Assembly (NCBI RefSeq): GCF_932294415.1
Contig: NC_065535.1
Span: forward strand, 88,862,862 to 88,926,861
DNA from: Quercus robur
Lineage: Eukaryota; Streptophyta; Magnoliopsida; Fagales; Fagaceae
Reading direction: 5' to 3'
Length of the DNA: 64,000 bases
A program made the translations under genes and the position numbers. Below the pieces are notes generated by a model. That model was given only the letters and a program-made list of their open reading frames with translations. It had not been told where the DNA came from and did no database searches. Positions 1 to 11,781 of this stretch are shown piece by piece. Each line of letters opens with the position of its first letter. Positions within the stretch are counted from its first letter, which is position 1.

Positions 1-59
1 CTGTTGAACGACAAGAGCAGATGAGCGTTGAGGCAAGGCAAAGCACATTGAGACCGCCC

Positions 60-640
60 ATTGGCACGATAAATGTCATTCTTGCTGCTTCAGGAAGAAC
101 CGACTCCCATCCTTTCAGAGTGATGTCAGTGACCTGACTCCCTGTTGAAGTTGATGACTGGGAGTCTAAGAGGGTTAAAGGGATGGCCTCACCCATGCTC
201 GGATTCTTGGATGAGGATAAAGTTGGAACCATCCAGCCCCACGACGATGCTCTAGTCATTACACTGAGGATTGGGGGATATGACGTGAAGAGGGTGCTAG
301 TTAATTAGGGCAGTGCCGTGGAAGTAATGTACCCCGACTTGTACAAGGGGTTGAAACTGAGACCAGAAGACCTGACAGCATATGACTCCCATTTGGTGAG
401 TTTCGAAGGGAAAATTGTTATCCCGAAAGGCCAGATTAGGTTGCCTATATAAATAGGTTCGGACATAGTGGAGGTGGACTTCATAGTGGTGGACGCATAT
501 TCGCCCTACACCGCCATTGTAGCCAGACCATGGCTTCTTGCCCTAGGAGCTGTATCATCAACTTTACACCAAAAGGTGAAGTACCTGTCGGAAGGTCGGG
601 TCAAAGAAGTGATAGGGGACTAAGTCGTGGCCCGACAATG
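60..640 (+). pseudogene. retropepsin-like protease region of the gypsy polyprotein, broken
   Basis: In the frame that reads RPPIGTINVI near the start, a protease-like stretch follows. The segment VKRVLVN, stop, GSAVEVMYPDLY (about 280-345) matches the Tat protease active-site region, where a D-x-GS motif is expected. Here the catalytic Asp codon reads Asn and the next codon is TAG (306-308), so the enzyme is inactive. A further in-frame TAA falls at about 449-451. Downstream, DFIVVDAYSPYTAIVARPWL is the usual C-terminal protease motif of this lineage. A protease would cut the Gag-Pol precursor. The identification rests on motif order and the RT that follows. Confidence 0.7.
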
Positions 641-858
641 CATGATGTCTTCCATCTCGCGACGACCGAGTACTAAGCCCTCTACCTCTGTCGAGAATGG
701 CTTATAGCAATTAACAACCCCAGACCTGGCCTCAAGTGGTGGGGGACCCGCTGAGGAGGCGAGTTGTGAGGATTTGGAAAAAGTTCTTGTGGGCTCCGAT
801 CCGGAAAGATTTTTTCAGGTCGGCTCGGAACTACTGCCCTAAGAGAAGGAAAAGCTGA

Positions 859-2049
859 TTGATTTTCTCAGAAAAAAACGTGGACGTGTTTGTATGGGAT
901 GCCTACAAGGCTTCGAGGGTTGATTCGAATTTCATTTGCCACCATCTTAATGTTAGCCCAGCCGTGACACCTAAGAAACAACCTCCTCGGCGACCGTCGA
1001 AAGAGCATGCGGATGCGGTGAGGGAGGAGGTGATGAAATTAAAGAAAGCAGGGGCTATCAAAGAAGTTTTTTACCCCGAGTGGCTGGCCAATACAGCTGT
1101 GGTGAAGAAGAAGAGCGGGAAATGGCGAGTCTGCATGGATTTCACAGACCTAAATAAGGCCTGCTTGAAGGATCCTTTTCCTATGCCTCGGATAGATTGA
1201 TTGGTGGATTCGACTGTGGGACACCCTCGAATGAGCTTCTTAGACGCCTTTCAAGGATACCATCAAATACCCCTGGTTGCTGATGACCAAGAAAAAACAA
1301 CTTTTGTCACCCCCGTTGGAAACTACCACTATAAGGTGATGTCCTTTGGCTTGAAGAACGTTGGGTCGACCTACCAGAGGATGATGACCAGGATGTTTGA
1401 ACTACAGATGGGCAAGAGCATCGAAGTCTATATAGACGACATGGTGGTGAAGAGTAAGTTAGTGTCCAATCACGTGAGGGACCTCGGCAATGTCTTTGAA
1501 ATTCTAAGAAAGTACAGGCTGCGCCTAAACGCGTCCAAATGTTTATTCGGAGTGGGATCAGGGAAATTCTTAGGTTATATGGTAACCCATAGAGGTATTG
1601 AAGTCAACCCTGACAAGATTAGAGCTATCCATAGCATGCAGCCTTCTCGAAACCCTAAGGAGGTCCAAAAGCTCACTGGCATGATCGCAACCTTGAATCG
1701 TTTCATCTCTCGGTCGGCGGATAGATGTAGGCCTTTCTTTCTCTTATTAAACAAGTGGAGAGGGTTCGAGTGGACTGAAGAATGCGCCCTAGCCTTCCAA
1801 CAGCTCAAAGAGTATCTGTCTCGGTCGCAAATCATGTCTAGTCCCGAAGCCGACGAGGTTTTATTCGCCTACATTGCCGTGGCCCTTCATGCAGTCAGCC
1901 TGGTGCTGATCCGGGTGGACAATGACGTACAACGGCCTGTCTATTACGTGAGCAAGTTGTTGCATGAGGCAGAGATCTGTTACCTCCCCCTGGAAAAGGC
2001 CATCCTGGTGATCATGCAAGCCACGAGAAAGCTCCCCCACTATTTTTAG
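859..2049 (+). pseudogene. reverse transcriptase domain of the gypsy polyprotein, one internal stop
   Basis: One frame runs across two open segments separated by TGA at 1198-1200, probably an Arg CGA codon changed to TGA. Visible RT blocks are VKKKSGKWRVCMDFTDLNKA, then SFLDAFQGYHQIPL, then MSFGLKNVGSTYQRMM, then the catalytic YIDDMVVKS (YxDD box, about 1429-1455). The thumb/connection region and the first RNase H (GFEWTEECALAFQQLK onward) follow. The stretch ends at TAG 2047-2049, where related proteins have Gln (CAG). The role would be copying element RNA into DNA. The stops make full-length translation unlikely, although the YIDD catalytic pair is intact. Confidence 0.9.
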
Positions 2050-2793
2050 GCACACACCGTTGTTGTATTAACCTAACTCCCGCTCAGGTCAATACTCAGA
2101 AGTGCTAATTACACAGGAAGGATAGCTAAGTGGGGGACCATTCTTGGTGCCTTTGATATTAGATACATGCCTCGTAGCGCTGTGAAGGGCCAAGTCCTCG
2201 CGGACCTAGTAGCTGAGTTTGCTGAACCCTCAACAGAAGAGGGGGGAGAGGTACCAAACACGGACGAGAAATTGGTCGGCACAGTCTCTCAGCAAAGTTC
2301 TGCCTGTTGGAAAGCATATGTGGATGGCGCGGTAAATCAAAGGGGCTCTGGGGTGGGGCTCGTCCTGATTTCCCCCGAAGGGATCACCATCGAAAAATCT
2401 CTAAGACTAGGCTTCTCGGCCACGAATAGCGAGGCAGAATATGAGGCCTTGTTGGAAGGAATGTTTATGATCGAGAAATTGGGCGGGAAATCCATAAACA
2501 TATTCTCGGACTCAAGACTTGTTGTAGGACAAGTAAATGGGGAATTGGAGGCGAGGGATGAAAGAATGCAAGAGTACCTAGTCCAAGCTAAGTACTTGCG
2601 AACGCGTTTTAACTTTTTTAGCCTAATGCATGTATCCAGGAGTGGAAACACTCATGCTGATTCTCTCGCCACGCTAGCCACCTCCTCGGCGCAATGCCTA
2701 CCTCGAGTTATACTCGTGGAAGATCTACACAGGCCCTTAGTGGTGAAAGCCGGGTTGATGCATGTTCACAGCGTCAGGGCAGGGCCTAGCTAG
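2050..2793 (+). pseudogene. second (archaeal-type) RNase H region of the gypsy polyprotein
   Basis: After the stop at 2047 the sequence continues as the end of the first RNase H and a linker (MPRSAVKGQVLADLVAEF, from 2167). It then gives a ribonuclease H fold: WKAYVDGAVNQRGSGVGLVL with the first acidic residue, NSEAEYEALLEGM with the Glu, and NIFSDSRLVVGQVNGE with the third acidic residue. A second RNase H between the first and the integrase is a hallmark of the Tat clade, where it is thought to have been acquired separately. The stretch stops at TAG 2791-2793. It would degrade RNA in RNA/DNA hybrids during replication. Confidence 0.8.
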
Positions 2794-4029
2794 ATGGATC
2801 CTATAATACTGTTTTTAAGGGAGGATATCTTACCCGAAGAGAAGAGCGAGGCCAACAAGATTAGAAGAAAGGCTTCACGATTCTGGCTGTCCGAGGACTT
2901 GAAATTGTATAAGCGCTCATTTTTAGGACCGTACTTGCTATGCGTACACCCAGATGCCATAGAGCTTATTCTAGAGGAATTGCACGAAGGAATTTGTAGG
3001 AGCCATACTGGGGGTAGATCCCTATCCCATAGGGCTATAACCCAAGGTTATTGGTGGCCGAGCATGCAGAAAGAGGCGCATGAATACGTGAAGAAGTGCG
3101 ACCAATGCCAGAGGTTCGCCCCAAATATACATTAACCCGGCGGGACCCTCAATCCACTGTCTAGCCCTTGGCCGTTCGCGCAGTGGGGCCTGGACATCCT
3201 AGGACCATTTCCTAAAGCAATGGGGAACAAAAGGTTCCTTCTCGTCGATACTGATTATTTCACAAAATGGGTCGAAGTCGAGCCACTGGCAAACATTAGA
3301 GACGTAGATGCCAAGAAATTTATTTGGAAGAACATTGTCACCAGGTTCGGAGTCCCTCACACCCTAATCTCGGACAACGGTCTCTAGTTCGATAGTAAGA
3401 CTTTCAAAAGGTATTGCAGCGAGTTGGGAATTGCGAATAGATACTTCACACCCGCTTACCCACAGGGGAATGGGCAGGCCGAAGCCGTTAACAAAGTCAT
3501 AGTAAATGGGCTGAAGAAGAGGTTAGATGACACGAAAGGGAGATGGGTAGAAGAATTTCCCCATGTCCTGTGGATGTACCACACCACGCTGCGCAGATCC
3601 ACGGGGGAGACCCCCTTTTCGATGACCTACGGGGCTGAAGCTGTCATTCCTCTAGAAACAAACTTCCCAACGCTGAAGACCAGCACATTTTTTCCTAGTG
3701 TTAACAACGGGTTGCTGGAAAAAAGCTTAGACCTTATCGAGGAAAGAAGGGAAAGAGCAATGGTTCAACTCGCCTACTACCAACATAAACTTAAATAAGG
3801 TTATGATACCAAGATGAAGCTAAGGCCACTAGCACCTAGGGACCTGGTATTAAGAAAAGTCCTGGGCACTGCAAGAAATCCCGCATGGGGAAAGCTCGGA
3901 CCAAATTGGGAGAGGCCATATCGTATCACCTTGGTGGCCGGCATAGGGGCCTACTTTTTAGAAGATTTGGATGAACATGTAGTGCCACGTCCTTGGAATG
4001 TAAATAACCTGAAAATGTACTATTATTAA
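2794..4029 (+). pseudogene. integrase domain and C-terminal tail of the gypsy polyprotein, several stops
   Basis: An HHCC zinc-binding N-terminus is visible around 2980-3120 (ELHEGICRSHTGG, then CDQCQRF). The core continues with WGLDILGPFP (first Asp), ISDNG (second Asp) and QGNGQAEAVNK (Glu), so the DDE triad can be read. It is interrupted by TAA at 3133-3135, by TAG at 3385-3387 right after SDNGL, and by TAA at about 3796. A chromodomain-free tail (LAPRDLVLRKVLG) ends at TAA 4027-4029. Integrase would insert the cDNA into the host chromosome. Two of the stops sit where Gln is common, in keeping with C-to-T decay. Confidence 0.85.
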
Positions 4030-4070
4030 TGAAAGTTCGTATTCATGGTACTACCCCCTGTGCATTTTTA

Positions 4071-4562
4071 TCTAAGTATTAAACAGAACCCAAGTCCTGC
4101 GTGGCTCCTCGGAACACAGGCTTGGGGGAAATTAACCACGACGCAGTTTTTATCTAAGTGTTAAACAGAACCCAAATCCTGCGTGGCTCCTCGGACCACA
4201 GGATTAGAAGAAATTAACCACGACGTAGTTTTTATCTAAGTGTTAAATAGAACCCAAATCCTGTGTGGCTCCTCGGACCACAGGCTTGGGGGAAATTAAC
4301 CACGACGCAGTTTTTATCTAAGTGTTGAATAGAACCCAAGTCCTGCATGGCTCCTCAGACCACAGGCTTGGGGGAAATTAACCACGACGCAGTTTTTATC
4401 TAAGTGTTGAACAGAACCCAAGTCCTACGTGGCTCCTCGGACCACAGGCTTGGGGGAAATTAACCACGACGCAGTTTTTATCTAAGTGTTAAACAGAATC
4501 CAAGGTCTACATGGCTCCTCGGGCCACAGACTTGGGGGAAATTAACTACCATTCTTTCATTC
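4071..4562 (+). repeat. six tandem copies of an 82-bp unit downstream of the gypsy integrase
   Basis: The word TCTAAGTGTT (TCTAAGTATT in the first copy) recurs at 4071, 4153, 4235, 4317, 4399 and 4481, an exact 82-bp period. Each unit has CCTGCGTGGCTCCTCGG, an ACCACAGGCTTGGGGG stretch and AATTAACCACGACGCAG. The units differ by a few substitutions but keep length exactly. They lie in the spacer between integrase and the expected 3' LTR, where Tat elements often carry minisatellites. No protein-coding meaning is evident. Confidence 0.9.
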
Positions 4563-4907
4563 ATACTTAGCTGTATTGCTTAAACTACGAGTAACGGTTT
4601 ATCCTCAGAAATTTAGTAACATAGTCGAGGTTCATTCTTAATGAAGGCAAAAATGGAAGCAGTAAAACAAAATTCAAAAAAGAAATTATATCATTCATTA
4701 AATTCCAAGATGTGTCATCTTACAAGCGTTAACAAAAGCTAAGGAAATGAAAGATAGAACAAAACAACTACAAGAAAAGCCCTACGCTAATGTCCTAAGC
4801 TTTATCTTGGGCTGAGCTCTTAGCAGGAACCTTTGTCTCGGGGTGATCACCTCCTGCCGTAGGCTTGGATCCGACCTCCTTGGCTTGCGCGACAACATCC
4901 CTTATAG

Positions 4908-6427
4908 TGAAGGTTCGTGAAAAATTATTTGTTTTGTTTGGAGAATATGTGAGTAATGTTCCTACACCTTCAACATCTTCCGAAATGGCTGGTCAAGCTA
5001 CTCAAGAAACTGAAGAACAGTATGCTAATGAGGCTAATGAGGGATCTTTGCCTATGATGCAAGTATGTTATTTTTTTATTATTATTTTTAATTTATATTA
5101 TGACATTTATATTTTGCTTAGATTAACATTTATTATATTGTTTTTATATGTAGGAATTTGATTCATTTCATAGTATGGATGTGGGTAGGCAAGCACAAAA
5201 AACACAATTGGAGCTCTACTTGGATGAACCAAGAGTGGATAGGAATGCAAAACTAGGCATACTAGCTTTTTGGAAAGGAAATGAATTTCAGTATCCAGAA
5301 CTTGCTGCCATGGCTCGTGATATTTTGAGCATTCCTATTTCTATGGTTGCTTCGGAATCCACTTTTAGTGTTGGTGGACGAGTCATCGATCAATTCAGGA
5401 GTGCACTTAAGCCTGATGTTGTGGAGGCATTGGTTTGTACAAGAGACTGGTTATATGCAGATATAGGTAATGTATTTTTTATTTCCATGTTGGTTGAATG
5501 AGTTTTAAGTTTTATGATGATTTAAAAAAAAATAAAACTCTAATTATAGGATAGATATAAATGGGAAACTTTGTCTCAGGTGAGATGATTCACCTGATTG
5601 TGCTTCAGTGCAAATAGCATTCCATACTATTATCTTTAAAAGTCGAATTTCATTTTGATGATAAATCTGCAGGTAGAATGCTTCATTTTCCCTTTCAATG
5701 TTCTACTCCACTACCCATTTTATGGTCTGATATATGTTATGAATCATGGTAGCAAGGTCTAATTGACATTATGAGTCATGGCAGCAACTTATGACCCAAT
5801 CTCTAGTGAACTTACAGATTAAGGAAAGAATGAATATTGGCCTAATCAACTTTTTCTTCTATGTTCATGTTAAATGAAAATGTTATTGTTAATTCCCCTT
5901 TCACTGGTCTTATATAACACTTTAACAGTAAGTTAGAGAAACCTACTAGAAATTTGTGTTGGGTTCTAATAGGTTTTAATTTTGTTTTATTTTTCTGTAA
6001 TTTAGTATATGATATGATACCTTCATTTCCATAAAATGTCAAATAGTATTATAGAACAATAAACCAAGATCTTAGTTTCCCTTGGATATAAATTGTTGTA
6101 TAGATGTTGTTTGGGCAAAATACATTTGTTTATAGATGTTTTGGCAGACTTGGTAGACATCACAAGTTCATTACCAATAATTACTACTATGCGAATGACT
6201 ATTATTTATTTAATTGATTCAATTGCTTGATTATCCACAGTTTCTAAATTTCTTATTTATAATGCTTTGATAAGTTTTTAATGTTTCATTAAATTTTTTT
6301 TGATGTAGAACTTGCACAATCACAATTGGAAGAGCTCACTAAAGATATAATGAACATGAGTATCAATAAGGATGAGCACAAGGAAGACACCTCTTCAATG
6401 GAACCCTCAATGGATCCAGTCCCTTAA
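4908..6427 (+). pseudogene. hAT transposase, C-terminal exons with the dimerisation domain
   Basis: Three exons can be read: about 4908-5062, 5154-5466 and 6309-6427. Their introns have GT..AG ends (5063-5153 and 5467-6308) and phases that keep the frame. The second exon holds the hAT C-terminal dimerisation domain: LELYLDEPRVDR, ILAFWKGNEFQYPELAAMAR, then VASESTFSVGGRVIDQFRSA and the final VCTRDWL. The last exon gives ELAQSQLEELTKDI and a TAA stop at 6425-6427. The N-terminal BED finger and most of the RNase H-like core are missing, lying beyond or lost with the gypsy insertion. No lesion is seen inside these exons, so the hAT decayed by disruption more than by point mutation here. Confidence 0.85.
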
Positions 6428-7074
6428 TCAATGGTGACTTTTACTTTTTGATATGGCACTTGGATGTTTGGACTTAGATTTTGCCATCATGGATATTTTG
6501 ATATGCCATATATGTAATCATTCTAGTTTTTAATTTCTTAATATGTAATGTCTTTAAAGTTTTTTATATGGCACTTGGATGCCATGTAGTAATTTTGTTT
6601 TGTTTTTGTTTTTTTTCTTTTTATTATGAAACTTTGACATATTATTGAATTTGATTGTATGGAGGTTGGAACCTTTTGGACTAGTAATTTTATTTTGAAG
6701 GAATGAAAGAATATTTTCTTTCGTTATTATTTGAATTTTTATTACTTGAATTATGGTTGAATTATAATTTTAGATATATGAGAGTTGATAACATGTTATT
6801 CGGGTTAAGTTTAACCCATTAATTAAACAGGTTGCTCGGGTTAGTTAGGATTTATTATTCAAACAGGTTATTAACAGGTCATTTGTGTCAACCCTAATAT
6901 GACCTACTAATTAAACGGGTTAAACGTGTCTTATCGAGTTACCCGTTTAATAAACAGACTGTGTTAGGGTTGAGGAATTCTGACCTGTTTATTAAATAGG
7001 TCGGGTTCAAGTTGACCCATATAACATAATACTTACAGTTCAACCCGACACGCGAACACAAATTGCCACCCCTA
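4908..7074 (+). mobile_element. 3' part of a BED-finger hAT transposon, host of the gypsy element
   Basis: The left edge is where hAT transposase coding starts after the gypsy spacer (about 4908). The right edge is a hAT-like terminus, AATTGCCACCCCTA at 7061-7074, preceded by the subterminal arrays of GGGTTAA/AACCCG words (6790-7050) common in plant hATs. Immediately after it (7075) the DUF4220 coding sequence resumes. The candidate target duplication GGGATAAC (7075-7082) cannot be confirmed, because the left end of the element lies outside the window. The transposase C-terminal exons are described separately. Confidence 0.8.
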
Positions 7075-7247
7075 GGGATAACAGATGGCACATCATTAAC
7101 AACGTGTGGGTGGAGATGCTGTGCTATGCAACAAGTAACTGTACGGTGGATTACCATGCTGAACAACTAAGGCGTGGTGGGGGTTTGATCACTCATGTCT
7201 AGCTTCTCCTAGCCCACAAAACAGATAAGTTCTATAATAGTGACTAA
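7075..7247 (+). pseudogene. DUF4220/DUF594 gene, copy A, 3' stub left by the hAT insertion
   Basis: The stub aligns with the last about 170 bp of the two intact paralogues (ends 18433 and 33057). It reads VWVEMLCYATSNCTVDYHAEQL, then RRGGGLITHV, a TAG where the paralogues have Trp, and LLLAHKTDKFYNSD with TAA at 7245-7247. The alignment begins directly at the hAT terminus. The rest of the gene must lie upstream, outside the window, on the other side of the hAT with its gypsy insert. The Trp-to-TAG change is a G-to-A transition. This shows that the array had at least three members before the transposons arrived. Confidence 0.9.
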
Positions 7248-8500
7248 AGATATTTGTATGCTGCAAAGGAATTTTTAGCAATCATATTTTGGCAAAAAAA
7301 TAACTATAAACACTTGTAACCTTTGACTCAATAGGCTCCAATAAAGTCCTATCCATTATAGGGTAAAATAGCTCCCTTTTGGTGCCAACATCAAGCCAAT
7401 TGATCAAGGATTATTGCTGATTTGAATTCTAATTTTACTTTTGATTTTAATGCATGCGGTTACAAGATTTCTTTCCATATTTTTTGTAAATCTAGAAACC
7501 TACTTAAAGGCTTTATTAAATAACTGTGATGTGTTTAATTTTAGAAGCAAAGAGTTTTATATCTCAAGGAGAATTTCTATTGTTTCGAAAGAAGATGTTC
7601 ATAGTTCAAATCCCTCTACCTCAACTAATGAATTGTAAAAATAAAATAAAAAATTCAGAGTCGGAATAATAGAACTACTTATAGTTTATGGTGGTATAAT
7701 TACGCTTTTTTTTTTTTTTTTTTTTTTTTTTTGCTTGGAAGTACTTTTTGGCACATCTTCTAGCTACCCTACGACTTTTAAAACCACGTTGTAAAAAATA
7801 ACAAGTCTATGAAGACTTTGCCAACTTAGACAGCAAGGTAGCATGAGTATATTTGAATTTCCGTTGTTGACATCCTATAAATAAGTTAAATAATTTGTGT
7901 ACCACAGGTGCTTCCAACAGAAATTTTTAATAGTCTTGTGCTTTTTATTTTTTAACGTACTAAGATGATTTAGTTCAATCTTGACGATGCTTGAATTCAA
8001 TGGCTCAATTTTCCTCCAGCTACATCTTACATTCTTACTTCTCATTCCCCAAAACCACACACACATATTACAGTATTACTATTACTCAAAAGTGGCACCA
8101 AATTTAAGACTTGAAAAAAAAAAAGAAGGTATGGAGGTCAAACCACTTCTTAGCTAGCTTTGAAAAATATGAACAGAGGAGTTGTTGATGTAAATAAAAT
8201 ATAATTTTAGAAAATAAAATTCAAATTCTAAAATTTTAGAGTATAAAATTCAAAAATCCACAAAGTTTAGGAGTGTAGTTTGATCTTTATTCATTAATTT
8301 TTCTATTTAAGATGTCTTTGGTCGTACCCTTCCTTCCCTAGACTAATATCCTATTCCGTCACTGCTTGAATTACAATGCTTGCTTGGACCCAAAAATTGT
8401 CATCAATGTTTATTGTAGCTCATTGTAGTGGTGATCAAAAATGGAAAAAAAAATATAACTTAAAAAAGTAATAATAAAAATCATGACACTAAGCGCACTT
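7248..8500. repeat. 3' flank of DUF4220 copy A, homologous to the flanks of copies B and C
   Basis: No gene is seen. The first part matches downstream of copy C (33058 on), sharing CTCCAATAAA and AAGCCAATTGA. The stretch around 7735-7960 (TTGGCACATCTTCTAGCTA, GCTTCCAACAGAAATTTTTA) matches 18984-19200 downstream of copy B. Near 8390-8480 it resembles 34090-34170 (CAATGTTTATTGTA, AAAATCATGACA). Poly-T runs sit near 7709-7732 and 8540-8585. The homology defines the duplicated unit, not function. Confidence 0.6.
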
Positions 8501-8537
8501 TGTATATTATTGGCCTCCGCTCAAATGATTAAGCTAC

Positions 8538-8587
<50 letters not shown>

Positions 8588-10531
8588 CAATTTAGGGGGA
8601 AAAAAAGATAAACTGCCTTTTTATTAGATTGTAGAAGATTTAGAATGAGATGATACATACTTTTTTATTTAGAGCAATTTTCAAAAGCGAACGTCACAAA
8701 TTGAAATTATTTCTAAAAAAAAAAATGATTTTTAAAATGTTGGGGCATTTTTCTGACCGTGACTCACATCTCATTTTAGTAAGTTAGTAGTTAGACTTGG
8801 GGTTTTTTGGGATAGTTGGTTTGGTGCTTACACTGATGAAACAATCATTGACTGCTATTGCAATTTTTTTTTTTGACCTTAGTAATAAAATGTAACGAGT
8901 GAAGTAAGTAAACAAATAATGAGGAAAATAGTTTTTTCATGTTCAAGTAATTAGGCTATGAATTATATAAATTGATGTGAGAAAATATGCTAGGCTATTA
9001 TTAAGTAGAAAATATATTTAGCAAGATAATATATTTAGCAAGATTAAAAGAATAAATTCATCTACGCCCAAGTAAATATATTAAGTAGAAAATCTAAGCT
9101 AATAAATGTATTTAGCAACATCATTCGAAGATGGGTGGTAATGTTATATAAAGAAGGTGAGATAGAAAAGGGAGAGAAACTTACTATATGCATTGACGTA
9201 GATAAAGAGTAACCAATTTGTCTCACTTTGCCGAAATAAATATTATGTACGTGCAAGAGGTCAAACTCAAGAATTCTCACCAAAGTGCTATTGGCAGTTG
9301 CTACATGTGAGTCTTTGGTCCCCTATCACATTAGTGATATAAATTTTTTTTGTTTTTTTGTTTTTGTTTTTTTAAATATGAGAAAGATAATGTACAACAA
9401 ATTTCTCCTTGTGAGATATTATGTTAAAAAAAGAAGATGGCAAAAGATTGGTGAGCCAAAGAGTGCACTTTCCTAAACAGTATAATGTTATATTCTTATA
9501 TTGAGATTATATTAATATAAAATTACAATAATGCAATATTACAATGTAATGTAACATTACGGTGAACCAAACGCTCGTGTTTAACTCTCAATCACTTTGA
9601 GAGCTAATGGTAAAATTAATATGACTTCATAATTTTCCTTTTGTAGTAGATATCATCATTAATTATCGATTTAAACAAAATAACTTAAGAGGTCCTCCCT
9701 GCTCCTGGTGAAAATTCAGTATGCTTTGATTAGTTTATTATGTTAGGTCTGAGAAATTCTCAAATGGGAAATAGTAGGCAATACTTTAATTTCTATTATC
9801 GTCTGAAAAAGATATTGATTTAGACCTCCAAAAAACTTAGAGCTTGTTTGGTAAAAGATTTTTAGTAACGTTGTTTAAATATTGTGAAAATATATGTGAG
9901 TGAAAAAGTGTTATAGAAATACGTGTTGCATTGTTTAAATAATGAAAATTGTTGTTCAAATAACATTATCAAATAGACTTTTAAACAGTAGAAATATTGA
10001 TTTAAGGTTTGATTTACTCCAAAAAAAAAAAAAAAAAAAAGCACAAATGTTTTGTTTTCAATCTTAGACATTCTATGTAAAAGACACAAAAATTCGAATA
10101 ATCTCTACCTACAAAACAATTTCAGTCTTCTTAGACTCTATAAGTAATCTCAGGAAACGTCATGTTTGACTTTCAAAAAACCTCACTCATAACAGCCCAA
10201 AACTTGGAAAGCAACGATAGTGATTTATTGTCAAAGAACTAACTCTAAGCTTTCAAGCAATTTATAGTTTAGGCTAGCTCAAAGTTGAAAATTACATCAA
10301 AATTTTCTATTTAAGCTCTTAGAAAATTTTCTTTGTAGGACTGCTTTCTTTACCTTGAAAATCGTGCTTAAGAGGGTATATATAGATAGATTAAAGTGTG
10401 CTAGAAATCAGATTTCTAAAACAAATCGGAACCAAGTTTTGTGTAATGTCTCTCAAACAAGTGTCGCGCGAAGTTATTGCCTTCTTAAATGATTCACTTG
10501 AGCAAATCTTGGTTTTGCTCGACTAAACCTT
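8501..10531. other. AT-rich intergenic DNA with a possible small MITE
   Basis: I see no supportable gene. Around 9839-9980 a short TE-like stretch starts with GCTTGTTTGGTAAAAGAT and ends near TTATCAAATAGAC, with loosely complementary ends. This is a weak MITE candidate. Poly-T runs (about 8539-8585) and a poly-A run (10021-10040) are present. From about 10450 the sequence (TTAAATGATTCACTTGAGCAAA) is alignable with 25936 onward, upstream of DUF4220 copy C. Confidence 0.4.
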
Positions 10532-11749
10532 TGTTTCTTTAATTTCTTCATCAGCTTCTTGACACAATCTTACACAGTATAACCCAACTTTCGTAATACA
10601 ATGATTACAATCCTCTGCAACATACGGATTCACATCCAGTGCAATAGCTAGGGTATTGCACGGGGTGCAATAGCTTTAATATCAGCCATGGATTAAATCT
10701 AATGCTCAGAAAATTGACACGTTATATCTCCACGCTGGCAATCCGCGTGCTTCAATTTCTCTCCTCTTTTTTTTTTTCTCTTTTCACTTCATCAATTCAG
10801 CTTTCCCAAATTTTAGTTTCAGAAAAAAAACCTCTCTTGGAGACTCTAAATCCATGGCCGAATCTCAGTGGGCCTCAGCTCATCCCACACCACCACCACC
10901 ACCGGCGATGCTTCCCGGTCTAGTATTCTCCTCTTTCAAGGTTTTCTCGTAGCTCTCTCTCTTCTCATTGCACCCACACCACTGCCGTTGGCGGTGCTTA
11001 TTACCGGTGTCACCACCACTGGGGGCTACCGGGTTTCCCTCTCTCCCTCTCAAATTTATTTTCTCTTTTATTTTTGTTTTTGTTCCAGTTTTAATTATTT
11101 TGATGACTAGAGCTGTATGATTTTGTTTGGGTTTGAAAAATGGGGGTTTTGGTATGAGTCTGTTTTATTGTGTAAATACATGTCATTTTGTGTGTGGGTT
11201 ATTGAGTGAGTGAAATTTGTGTTCTTGAGAGTGCTTAAATTAGTGTAAACAAATGGAGTAGTTAAGTGCAGATCTTAAAATCTGGGTATGTAAAGGGTAA
11301 GTTCTACTTTTTTTTTTTCCTTCCTTTGCTATGATCTTTGTTATTGCCTTGCTTCTTTATTGTTGCTGTTGCTGTGACCTTTGAGTCCTCTGTTATTGTT
11401 GCTGAAGGTGTTTGTTGAAATGCTTCATAGAGGGGTCAAGATAGTTGGGGCTATTGAAACCAAGCTCTTGAAATTCTGTTTTTTATTTCCAATCGGTCTT
11501 TTGCCTAATCCGTTGGATTTTAAAAAAGGCGCTAAATTTTACAAAGGTTATTCGTTGCAAAATTTTAATCTGAAATATTGTCCATAAATTGCAGTTGTTT
11601 ATTTTAAGGAATAATCATACATGCAATAGAGAACTCTCACAAATGGGCTTTTTATGTTTGATTCCTTGTTTCATTTTTATGCGCCTTCAAGATCTTCTTG
11701 ACTTTCTCTTGTCTCAGGCTTAATGTTCTTTTCTTCTTTACTAAAATCG

Positions 11750-11781
<32 letters not shown>

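Larger units (their letters stand above)
1..4907 (+). mobile_element. Ty3/gypsy (Tat lineage) retrotransposon, 5' end outside window, 3' LTR not seen
   Basis: The order on the plus strand is aspartic protease, reverse transcriptase, RNase H with a second RNase H-like domain, integrase, then a tandem-repeat spacer. That order and the extra RNase H are typical of plant Tat-type Metaviridae. Every domain carries stops, so the copy is dead. The 5' LTR, gag and primer site lie before the window. No 3' LTR was found: the spacer sequence stops near 4907, where hAT transposase coding begins, so the 3' end was probably deleted. It appears to be nested in that hAT. The right boundary is approximate (within about 20 bp). 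Confidence 0.85.

Noticed and set aside
4071-4562. Evenly spaced repeats that could suggest a CRISPR array
   Set aside because: The whole 82-bp unit is repeated with no unique spacers, in a plant retrotransposon context.
9480-9590. AT-rich stretch with TGTAATGTAACATTACGGTG resembling a MITE end
   Set aside because: Only one end is visible and no target duplication could be found.
10702-11110. Two open frames near a His/Pro-rich stretch
   Set aside because: Low-complexity CAC/CCG repeats and pyrimidine tracts with no recognisable domain; kept only as part of the 1.4-kb block.
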